From assembly GCA_022511125.1 (NCBI GenBank), contig JAFLSD010000002.1:186001-250000 (forward strand): a stretch of 64,000 nt of DNA. The letters are read 5' to 3'. This stretch comes from Paramuribaculum sp. Lineage in GTDB: Bacteria; Bacteroidota; Bacteroidia; Bacteroidales; Muribaculaceae. The notes below the pieces were generated by a model, which ran no database searches, was not told the origin of the DNA, and saw nothing but the letters and a program-made list of their open reading frames with translations. Position 1 is the stretch's first letter, and every line of letters begins with the position of its first letter. The translations under genes and the position numbers were made by a program. Below, piece by piece: positions 26,691-33,402 of this stretch.

Positions 26691-27404
26691 TTATCTCTTA
26701 TCTGTTATTTTGTTTATTTCTTTCTCAAAATAAAAATTCAAAAACTCCAACTCCCACGGATAGGTGATCTTGATGTTGCGCTTCGAACCCTCCACGAGTG
26801 CCACCGGCTCTCCAAACGCCTCGACCACCGACGCATCGTCGGTAAACTCCGGCCTGTAACCCGCGCCGTATGCACGCCACAGAAGATCGCGGTCGAACAC
26901 CTGAGGAGTCTGCACCATCCTGAATTTCGAACGCTCTACAGCCCTGCTCCCGCCTTCTCCCGTAAGCTCGCGTAACGAATCGCTCGGCTCTATGGCCGGT
27001 ACCACAGCCCGCGCTCCTCTTTCGACCGCATCGAGAAGCCTGTCCATCAACGCACCGTCAATCATCGGACGCGCACCGTCGTGAACACTCACCGTCTTCA
27101 CGCTCTTCGGAACGGCCTCAAGAGCGTTTCTCACCGAATGCCAGCGTGTCGCCCCGCCGTCGACTATCCTGCCCGCCTCGAAACCATACTTCCGACATTC
27201 CTCCTGCCAGTAACCGCGCATCTCGGGCGAGAGCACCGTTATCACCTCGCCACCGCGTCCCCAGCGGCGGATGCGCTCCACCGTGTGCATCAGCACCGGC
27301 CGCTCGCCCAGCAACCTGAACTGCTTGGGCAGATCGCCTCCGAAACGACTCCCCGTCCCGCCGGCCACCACTATATGGCAATATTCCGTCTTTCCTCTGT
27401 CCAT
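26691..27404 (-). CDS. ispD: 2-C-methyl-D-erythritol 4-phosphate cytidylyltransferase (237 aa)
   Basis: This is the third step of the MEP isoprenoid pathway, joining CTP and MEP. The glycine-rich nucleotide loop VVAGGTGSRFGGDLPKQF is present. VHDGARPMIDGALMDRLLDA, MVQTPQVFD and FTDDASVVEAFGEPVALVEG are characteristic of the family, and KRNIKITYPWEL is the usual C-terminal signature. The start is ATG at 27404; an upstream in-frame start would add eleven residues not seen in the family. It is followed by recG after 18 nt. Confidence 0.95.
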   Translation of the reverse strand: MDRGKTEYCHIVVAGGTGSRFGGDLPKQFRLLGERPVLMHTVERIRRWGRGGEVITVLSPEMRGYWQEECRKYGFEAGRIVDGGATRWHSVRNALEAVPKSVKTVSVHDGARPMIDGALMDRLLDAVERGARAVVPAIEPSDSLRELTGEGGSRAVERSKFRMVQTPQVFDRDLLWRAYGAGYRPEFTDDASVVEAFGEPVALVEGSKRNIKITYPWELEFLNFYFEKEINKITDKR

Positions 27405-27409
27405 CACCA

Positions 27410-27417
27410 CAAAATTA
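27410..27417 (-). promoter_or_regulatory. -7 element abutting ispD
   Basis: CAAAATTA on + reads TAATTTTG on -, ending only 5 nt before the ispD ATG. If functional, the transcript would be leaderless. The -33 element is weak. Confidence 0.35.
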
Positions 27418-27477
27418 CAATTTTTCCGCGAAATCACAGAAATCCCACGCCCCTCTCCGCCCCCTCATCAAGAATAT

Positions 27478-27508
27478 TTTGCGGATTTGAGGAGATTGAG
27501 TATCTTTG
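27478..27508 (+). promoter_or_regulatory. Promoter for fructose-bisphosphate aldolase
   Basis: TTTG at 27478-27481, 19-bp spacer, TATCTTTG at 27501-27508: a complete consensus match with a leader of about 35 nt to the ATG at 27549. Confidence 0.8.
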
Positions 27509-27548
27509 TGGAAAGAATTAATAACTTTCATTTATAAATCACTGCTAT

Positions 27549-28544
27549 ATGGTAAGCTACAAAGACTTAGGCCTGGTTAACACCCGCGAGATGTTCGCAA
27601 AGGCAATCAAGGGCGGCTACGCCGTTCCGGCTTTCAATTTCAACAATATGGAGCAGCTCCAGGCCATCATCAAGGCCGCTGCCGAAGAAAAATCACCCGT
27701 GATCCTGCAGGTTTCGAAAGGAGCACGCAACTATGCCAACGCCACCCTGCTCCGCTACATGGCTCAGGGAGCTGTGGAATACGCTAAAGAACTCGGATGG
27801 GAAAATCCGCAAATCGTCCTCCATCTCGACCATGGCGACAGCTTCGAGCTTTGCAAGAGCTGTATCGACAACGGCTTCTCATCGGTGATGATCGACGGTT
27901 CTCACCTCCCTTATGAAGAAAACGTGGCTCTGACTAAGAAAGTCGTTGACTACGCCCACCAGTACGACGTGACTGTAGAAGGCGAACTCGGCATCCTCGC
28001 TGGCGTTGAGGACGAAGTTTCGGCCGACCACCATACATACACCGACCCCGAAGAAGTGATCGACTTCGCTACACGCACAGGTTGCGACAGCCTTGCAATC
28101 TCGATCGGAACAAGCCACGGCGCTTATAAATTCACTCCCGAACAGTGCACACGCAACGCCGACGGCAAGCTCGTACCGCCGCCATTGGCATTCGAAGTGC
28201 TCGACGAAGTGATGAAAAAACTCCCCGGCTTCCCCATCGTCCTCCACGGCTCGTCGTCCGTTCCACAGGAATACGTCGACATCATCAACGAAAACGGAGG
28301 CAAACTCCCAGACGCTATCGGTATCCCCGAAGAAGAGCTCCGCAAAGCCGCCAAGAGCGCCGTATGCAAGATCAACATCGACTCCGACAGCCGTCTCGCC
28401 ATGACTGCAGCAATCCGCAAGGTATTCAATGAAAAGCCCGGCGAATTCGACCCGCGCAAATACCTCGGCCCGGCTCGCGACGAAATGACTAAACTCTACA
28501 AGCACAAAATCGTCAACGTGCTCGGCAGCAACGGAAAAGCATAA
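27549..28544 (+). CDS. fbaA: Class II fructose-bisphosphate aldolase (331 aa)
   Basis: This is the zinc-dependent cleavage and condensation step of glycolysis and gluconeogenesis. Family signatures are AVPAFNFNNMEQLQAI, VLHLDHGDSFELCKSCIDNG (Asp/His near the metal), SVMIDGSHLPYEENV, TVEGELGILAGVEDEV, the phosphate-binding IGTSHGAYKF, and VLHGSSSVPQEYV with a zinc-ligand His. The length and the INIDSDSRLAMTAAIR segment match the Bacteroidetes form. It is monocistronic, between a strong promoter and terminator. Confidence 0.96.
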   Translation: MVSYKDLGLVNTREMFAKAIKGGYAVPAFNFNNMEQLQAIIKAAAEEKSPVILQVSKGARNYANATLLRYMAQGAVEYAKELGWENPQIVLHLDHGDSFELCKSCIDNGFSSVMIDGSHLPYEENVALTKKVVDYAHQYDVTVEGELGILAGVEDEVSADHHTYTDPEEVIDFATRTGCDSLAISIGTSHGAYKFTPEQCTRNADGKLVPPPLAFEVLDEVMKKLPGFPIVLHGSSSVPQEYVDIINENGGKLPDAIGIPEEELRKAAKSAVCKINIDSDSRLAMTAAIRKVFNEKPGEFDPRKYLGPARDEMTKLYKHKIVNVLGSNGKA

Positions 28545-28566
28545 CATTTCATTTTCCCGATATCCC

Positions 28567-28598
28567 AAAAGCGGCTTCCCCACGGAAGCCGCTTTTTT
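28567..28598 (+). terminator. Intrinsic terminator after the aldolase gene
   Basis: AAAAGCGGCTTCC, a 4-nt loop, GGAAGCCGCTTTTTT: a 13-bp perfect stem with a T run. Confidence 0.92.
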
Positions 28599-28638
28599 CA
28601 TCCCTTTTTTATCTTTCATCTTTCATCCCTCCTTTGTA

Positions 28639-28658
28639 GGGACGCTACATGTAGCGTC
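28639..28658 (+). repeat. REP-like palindrome, copy 1
   Basis: A perfect 20-bp palindrome with arms GGACGCTACA and TGTAGCGTCC, preceded by TTTGTAG and followed by GCC. Copies 2 (33339-33358) and 3 (28704-28723, inverted) share the frame TTTGTAGGGACGC..CATG..GCGTCC. Confidence 0.8.
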
Positions 28659-28703
28659 CGCCTTATCTTATTGAACAGCAATTATTTATCGTCGAATCAT
28701 TTC

Positions 28704-28723
28704 GAACACAACATGTTGCGTCC
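28704..28723 (-). repeat. REP-like palindrome, copy 3 (inverted)
   Basis: On the - strand it reads TTTGTAGGGACGCAACATG, then TTGTGTTC. The stem is kept by two G-T wobbles. Copies 1 and 3 face each other across 45 bp, an arrangement like a bacterial BIME. Confidence 0.65.
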
Positions 28724-28773
28724 CTACAAACAGCCCCCTCTCCTCCTTTTATCCCTTTTCTCTTTTATTTTAG

Positions 28774-29109
28774 CCGCGTACGAGGAGAGAGTCCCGTTCA
28801 GGGACGACCACGTAAGTAACCCCGTACGCTACCGTGTGCGGGGAGAAAGTCCCGGTCAGGGACGACCACGTTAGTAACCCCGTACGCTACCGCGTGCGGG
28901 GAGAAAGTCCCGTTCAGGGAAGACCACGTAAGTAACCCCGTACGCTACCGCGTGGGTAGAAAGTCCCGGTCAGGGACGACCACGTTAGTAACCCCGTACG
29001 CTACCGCGTGCGGAGAGAGTCCCGTTCAGGGACGACCACGTAAGTAACCCCGTACGCTACCGCGTGCGGGGATCAACTCCCCATCCACCTCCGAGTGCCG
29101 TAGGTACTC
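28774..29109 (+). repeat. 58-bp tandem repeat array (five units) beside the transposase
   Basis: Five head-to-tail units start with the small hairpin GTCCCGxTCAGGGAC at 28791, 28849, 28907, 28963 and 29019 (spacing 58, 58, 56, 56). Each also carries the larger hairpin CCCCGTACGC..GCGTGCGGGG, starting at 28820, 28878, 28936, 28992 and 29048. Units alternate between two sequence types. The array ends with a conserved tail of about 35 bp containing the hairpin GAGTGCCGTAGGTACTC (29093-29109), immediately before the transposase stop codon. There are no unique spacers, so it is not a CRISPR. The rest of the 570-bp gap after the aldolase gene holds the terminator and REP copies. Confidence 0.88.
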
Positions 29110-29114
29110 AACAA

Positions 29115-29558
29115 TCACCGCCATTCATCCTCGAACCACACTAACCCGGCTGTCTTAATCATCGACTCCAGTTCATTCACGAACTCCGCACCCTTATGGT
29201 GCAATTCCTGATTCATGATATACTGCCGACACGATTCCTTGGCTGTCGGACTAACCGACACTGCAAAATAACCTTTTCCCCAACCCTCAAAACTTCCATA
29301 TACTTGATTATCTTTCAACCAAAAACTACTCGATTGCTTCACTGTTTTCATGGTTTCCGACAGCGAAAGAGTCGGTTTTAGTTCGAATAGAATATGGATA
29401 TGATCTTCCATCCCGTTGATTCTTACCAGATAGCATCCTAAACTACTCAAAATGCCGTAGATATATTTATACAAGTCCTCCCGTTTTGAAAGTGGGATGG
29501 TTTTCGCTCTGTTTTTCGTACAGAACACTACGTGACACAAAAGCTGGGTCTTGCTCAT
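29115..29558 (-). CDS. tnpA: Y1 (HUH) transposase, IS200/RAYT-like (147 aa)
   Basis: It makes single-strand DNA cuts and joins through a covalent 5'-phosphotyrosine. The HUH motif is visible in MEDHIHILFEL (HIH), and the likely nucleophile is Tyr in SCRQYIMNQELHH near the C-terminal helix. The start is ATG at 29558 (MSKTQLLCHVVFCTKNRAKT); a GTG at 29591 would lie inside the right-end hairpin. Its single-domain size matches IS200 TnpA and REP-associated tyrosine transposases, and no TnpB is present. Flanking hairpin arrays favour a domesticated RAYT-like role, but mobility is not excluded. Confidence 0.88.
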   Translation of the reverse strand: MSKTQLLCHVVFCTKNRAKTIPLSKREDLYKYIYGILSSLGCYLVRINGMEDHIHILFELKPTLSLSETMKTVKQSSSFWLKDNQVYGSFEGWGKGYFAVSVSPTAKESCRQYIMNQELHHKGAEFVNELESMIKTAGLVWFEDEWR

Positions 29559-29676
29559 ATTGTTTCCGTTTTTGTGAAGTACCTTCGGCACTTACTTTTA
29601 TTGTGCTACCTTTTACCCCGCACGCGGTAGCGTACGGGGCTACTTACATTAAGCCCTTTCAGGGCATCTTATTATG

Positions 29677-29684
29677 CAAAGATA
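29677..29684 (-). promoter_or_regulatory. -7 element for tnpA, with a hairpin-rich leader
   Basis: CAAAGATA on + reads TATCTTTG on -. Transcription from it would make a leader of about 110 nt holding all three hairpins (29653-29665, 29616-29639, 29577-29593) before the ATG at 29558. The -33 element is not clear. Confidence 0.45.
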
Positions 29685-29792
29685 GCGGTTTTTCCATTTA
29701 CATCCTCTCGAGAAAATAACTTTTACATTCTACCTCTCTGCAAGCTATGCAAGATCCCACTCTTATTGTTTATCTGTTTTCTTTTATTTTTG

Positions 29793-29900
29793 CCGCGTGC
29801 GGGGAGAAAGTCCCGGTCAGGGACGACCATGTAAGTAACCCCGTACGCTACCGCGTGCGGGGTTCAACTCTCCATCCACCTCCGAGTGCCGTAGGTACTC
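29793..29900 (+). repeat. Single-unit copy of the tandem array on the other side of the transposase
   Basis: It has the same left boundary as the large array (a TTTTATTTT-N-GCCGCG junction). It holds one unit (GTCCCGGTCAGGGAC at 29810, large hairpin at 29839-29862) and the same right tail ending GAGTGCCGTAGGTACTC (29884-29900). Its unit is a hybrid of the two types seen in the five-unit array. The remainder of the gap to 30036 holds an AT-rich stretch and the fimbrial operon terminator. Confidence 0.85.
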
Positions 29901-29969
29901 AACTCTTAATTTTCATCTTCGCCTACTTTATCTTCGCCGTGGCTGGGATTCGGTGCCTTGGGAGGGTGG

Positions 29970-30005
29970 AAAAAAAATCGGGGGCGACCATGACGGCCGC
30001 CCCCG
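29970..30005 (-). terminator. Terminator of fimbrial operon 1
   Basis: On the - strand, CGGGGGCG and CGCCCCCG arms flank a loop that can extend the stem, followed by TTTTTTTT (complement of A8 at 29970-29977). It sits 32 nt after the last fimbrial gene. Confidence 0.85.
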
Positions 30006-30036
30006 AAAAATTATCATCTATTTTAATGAATTAATC

Positions 30037-33000
30037 TCAATTCGGTCTAAACTCGATCGAACGGATGTAACCGCTTGAAGAAGCCATATAAATCAACACT
30101 TCCACAGGACCGTTAACGAATCTACCGGTATTATTGTCAACTTCCGGCCAGAAATCTTCCATTTCGCCTTGATTAACAACACCTTTTTCTTCCGGTATTA
30201 TCGTGTTGAATTTTGTGGGATCCGGTGTCCATTTTAGATAAGTGGGACTCTTAGTTGTGCCGTCTGCACTTCTCCAGAATGCTCTCCATTCACGGTTGTT
30301 TCCTTCTTTTTCGTAACCGTATGAGAGATATATATCACCAGGACGATCCACCCAGAACTTCATAAGCATAGCATCTTGATTCCTGCTCGGAGCTGTTCCT
30401 GAGCTTCCATAACCACCAGCGAAGTTCAAGCAGTCAAACAATGACTCATAATCTTGCTGTCCGTCATCGCCTTTTTGACCCCATAATGGTTTCTTAACTG
30501 TGGTTATGGCGCGATCAGATTTATTACAAATTACAGTCAGACCACCAAATTCTACATTTGCGTAATGATTATTGTCATGATTATAGAAATCCCATATCTG
30601 GCTGTAGCCGAAAGTCGATTCACTTACATTTGCAAACAACCACTGCCATCTTCCTGATCCTGAGTTCTGCTTTCTCTGCATCCAAAAACCTTTTTCATAT
30701 TTCTTCGTTGTTGTATTACTAGACGGTTTATATTTAGCTGCATTTGGCTTCATAGTTATCTCTACGTCAAGATATCCATAATAACTATTAGAATAATTCG
30801 TCGGAATATATACCGGTAGCAAGAGATAATCATAAGAAGAATTTCTATATGACAATAATATGTCTTCGTGATTAACTGTAAATGTTTGGTTACCTATTTT
30901 TATCTGGTAATCAGGAATCTCTCTGCTATTATCGTCATACCAGTATTCCTGTCTAATATAGAACCATGAAACGGTCCCCGGAGCTCCGCACCAGAAAGTA
31001 TTATTGTCAAAATAATCCCGATTATGAACGTGACCGAATACATATTTATCAGAATAACTACTATAACAGTTATCATGATCATAATTTGCATAAAAATCGT
31101 AAATATACATTCGGTTGTCATACGCATGCTGAACAAACTGTATAGTATTGTAGAGCATTGCACATCCGTCTTTATCCTCTACGGCCGGTTGGATCAGACT
31201 GAACATTCTGATGTATTGTTGCAATCTATCATAATTTTCACCTTCTCCGGTCACATAGTATGGCATAAAGCACAGATAGAACATTTCGTCATCCTTCAAC
31301 TGGAGGAAAGAAGCATCGTCCGGCAAATCTATGAAAGTTTGCAGAGTTATCATCATTCCCACGGGTTTCGTTGGATCATAAGGACCATATTTCCCTTTCG
31401 TCACGAATACACCATTCATCAGATCCTGATTTATATTATTAGGATCTTGTATATTATACTGATAAAAATAATATGTGCGACCAGTAACATCATCATAGAA
31501 ATTATTATATTTCAAACTTCCGTCGTCTGAAGTCCAACTGCCCCAGTATTGACTGTTATAACTGCTCGAACCGCTCGGAGTTATCTGACCGTAGATCCAT
31601 TTCAAATTATGGCGCTGTTCGTTTGTCGGTATACCTAACTCATAATAAATCGGCTCGTTGGTATTTTCCAACTGGAATACAGACTGGTAATTCCCATTTC
31701 CGTAGATACCGTCGTTGTGATTTTGCGGTTCGTCGAATTCGTTAGCCGATACGTTCATTATCAAGCCGTCAGCACCACCTATGCGCACCATATAGTGATA
31801 CTGCGTATTGCGCTGAGTCTGATAGTCCATCACTACCGGGCTGTCATATCCAAGAATGCTGGCTGCGCTCGAACCATCCTGCCAGCTCGTCTGACCTTCA
31901 TGGATGATATAATAGACGGTCGCGTCCTCATTCCTATAGCCATTCCACTTGTTATAGTCGTTGTCATAGTATTGCGTCTCTTTATAATCAGAGAAAGTCA
32001 CTTCCAATACTATATACGATGCGTTGTTGTTCCAATCCTCATCTATACTCGGACAGAGAGTTCTATAAATATCCGAAAGTCCTGTTTCGTTCGCGTCGTC
32101 CACATATCTCTTTTCGCGCCAGAAATGAGGAGTCTTGTTGCTCTGATACTCCGGTCCGTGCCACCAGTCTTTACCCCAGTGCTTGTTTTCGTAATGTTGG
32201 TAGGTCAATCTATAGCCTGACATTCCCAATTGCGAATCATAGAAATAATCTGCATATTTCCAATCATCGTCCTCGAATTTACCGGTGAAGTCGGCACTGT
32301 TGGCTGTATATTTCAGATAGTCAGCTTCGCTCGTTCTCGAATATGCGTCCTGGTCGGTTGCATGTTCCATCAGGAATACTTCCATAGGCTTGTTTACAAC
32401 CTTATACCTTACGCTCCTTATGGATGAAGAATTATAATCTTCATGATAATAACCATTAGAATCCCACCCATCCTCATAATCGTACGTCGGAAGCACATAT
32501 ACGTTCACTTCCGAGAGAAGACGCTGGAGGCGAATGGAGCCGGCTTCCAAATGTAAGTCTGCGCCTGAGCCGGTCAGATTAGCCTTGATTTCGTCGACGA
32601 ACTCGTAATTCTCATCTAACGGAGTCGAGCGATTCGATACATAAAGCGATCCGTCGGGATTGATCTGAGTATGGATCGAAGTGCGTGCGGTTGAATAGAA
32701 GCCCATCATTATCGGATTGGCCTCATCGGAACCACGATCGCGATTAGCTTTGTCGGCCGATTTCGTATCGATCACGAGATCCTTAATGTCTGTGAACTTC
32801 TTTACATCTTTAAGATAATCTAACAGAGGAGTCGTAGCTTCCTCCTCGCCCACTTTTTTCGCCAATACGTCGTTGAAGTTCACCACGCCCACAATATGAG
32901 CGTAAGGATTCTTTTCATAGTAGTAAATGTCTATGTCGTCTACCTTAAACGGAGTATCGCTGTTGTTGTTCAGAGTCCAGCGGGTGCCGTCTGTTTTGCG

Positions 33001-33291
33001 GGGATGTTCGTCATACTTAGTGCCAAGCAATTCGCCGGTAATGTTATCGAACACTCCGATCCAATAAGAGTCGATCTTCACCATCGCGTTCTGGCTGAAG
33101 TCTACCGAGCGGGATTTCTCCGTAGGAGAGCTCGTGCCTAATGGTACAGACAGAGTGCCGTGCACCTTGTCGCCCAAGTCGGTGTTGCCGCTCCAGCCCA
33201 TGTCGTCGGTACAGCCCGCAAAGCCTATCAGAGTCGCCACTCCTAAAGCTGCGGAGCCTAACCATCCTAATATATTTCGTTTCATTTTCAT
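30037..33291 (-). CDS. Very large fimbria-associated lipoprotein, probable tip or accessory subunit (1084 aa)
   Basis: A lipobox (FAGC, Cys27) and a KSRSV site at Arg61 fit FimA/Mfa1-type subunits that are lipidated and then trimmed by an Arg-specific protease. The N-terminal 350 residues resemble a fimbrillin domain (KIDSYWIGVFDNITGELLG, then IRLQRLLSEVNVYVLPTYD). The rest is Tyr/Asp/Asn-rich and beta-predicted, ending GPVEVLIYMASSSGYIRSIE. No catalytic motif is seen. As the last gene of the operon and the longest product, it is a good candidate adhesive tip protein (inference from the order of characterised mfa/fim operons). A 111-bp gap with a REP-like palindrome precedes it. Confidence 0.75.
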   Translation of the reverse strand: MKMKRNILGWLGSAALGVATLIGFAGCTDDMGWSGNTDLGDKVHGTLSVPLGTSSPTEKSRSVDFSQNAMVKIDSYWIGVFDNITGELLGTKYDEHPRKTDGTRWTLNNNSDTPFKVDDIDIYYYEKNPYAHIVGVVNFNDVLAKKVGEEEATTPLLDYLKDVKKFTDIKDLVIDTKSADKANRDRGSDEANPIMMGFYSTARTSIHTQINPDGSLYVSNRSTPLDENYEFVDEIKANLTGSGADLHLEAGSIRLQRLLSEVNVYVLPTYDYEDGWDSNGYYHEDYNSSSIRSVRYKVVNKPMEVFLMEHATDQDAYSRTSEADYLKYTANSADFTGKFEDDDWKYADYFYDSQLGMSGYRLTYQHYENKHWGKDWWHGPEYQSNKTPHFWREKRYVDDANETGLSDIYRTLCPSIDEDWNNNASYIVLEVTFSDYKETQYYDNDYNKWNGYRNEDATVYYIIHEGQTSWQDGSSAASILGYDSPVVMDYQTQRNTQYHYMVRIGGADGLIMNVSANEFDEPQNHNDGIYGNGNYQSVFQLENTNEPIYYELGIPTNEQRHNLKWIYGQITPSGSSSYNSQYWGSWTSDDGSLKYNNFYDDVTGRTYYFYQYNIQDPNNINQDLMNGVFVTKGKYGPYDPTKPVGMMITLQTFIDLPDDASFLQLKDDEMFYLCFMPYYVTGEGENYDRLQQYIRMFSLIQPAVEDKDGCAMLYNTIQFVQHAYDNRMYIYDFYANYDHDNCYSSYSDKYVFGHVHNRDYFDNNTFWCGAPGTVSWFYIRQEYWYDDNSREIPDYQIKIGNQTFTVNHEDILLSYRNSSYDYLLLPVYIPTNYSNSYYGYLDVEITMKPNAAKYKPSSNTTTKKYEKGFWMQRKQNSGSGRWQWLFANVSESTFGYSQIWDFYNHDNNHYANVEFGGLTVICNKSDRAITTVKKPLWGQKGDDGQQDYESLFDCLNFAGGYGSSGTAPSRNQDAMLMKFWVDRPGDIYLSYGYEKEGNNREWRAFWRSADGTTKSPTYLKWTPDPTKFNTIIPEEKGVVNQGEMEDFWPEVDNNTGRFVNGPVEVLIYMASSSGYIRSIEFRPN

Positions 33292-33338
33292 TACTATTTT
33301 TCTCTCTTTGTTTTTTCGTTTTATTCAGCCATTTGTAG

Positions 33339-33358
33339 GGACGCTCCATGGAGCGTCC
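33339..33358 (+). repeat. REP-like palindrome, copy 2
   Basis: A perfect 20-bp palindrome, GGACGCTCCA and TGGAGCGTCC, within the same TTTGTAG..GCC frame as copy 1. It lies in the 111-bp gap between the last two genes of fimbrial operon 1. Confidence 0.8.
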
Positions 33359-33402
33359 GCCACATCAGGCTGTTTCCTATCTTGTCCCTTCTATCATCTG
33401 AA

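Larger units (their letters stand above)
29048..29684 (-). mobile_element. IS200/REP-transposase-type element with inverted hairpin modules at both ends
   Basis: The transposase gene is bracketed by two inverted copies of one module. On the left, CCCCGTACGC..GCGTGCGGGG (29048-29071) then GAGTGCCGTAGGTACTC (29093-29109), on the + strand. On the right, in opposite orientation, AAGTACCTTCGGCACTT (29577-29593) then the exact reverse complement of the large hairpin (29616-29639), then GCCCTTTCAGGGC (29653-29665). Such hairpin ends are typical of Y1 (HUH) transposase substrates. Exact element boundaries cannot be fixed from one copy. Confidence 0.72.

Noticed and set aside
25983-26975. 330-codon open frame opposite recG and ispD
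   Set aside because: It is antisense to two clear genes, with His/Arg/Pro-rich text typical of a shadow frame in GC-rich codons.
28671-28874. Small coding region across the palindrome and array start (67 codons)
   Set aside because: It is built from repeat sequence, has no start context, and its frame is an accident of the 58-bp unit.
28774-29109. CRISPR array
   Set aside because: The repeats are head to tail with no unique spacers of regular length, and no cas genes are nearby.
29115-29558. Complete IS605-type element with TnpB
   Set aside because: No TnpB-like gene is adjacent; the flanks are non-coding repeats, the aldolase gene and the fimbrial operon.
29747-30034. Small coding region (95 codons) over the single-unit array
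   Set aside because: It spans repeat hairpins and the fimbrial terminator; it has no conserved features.
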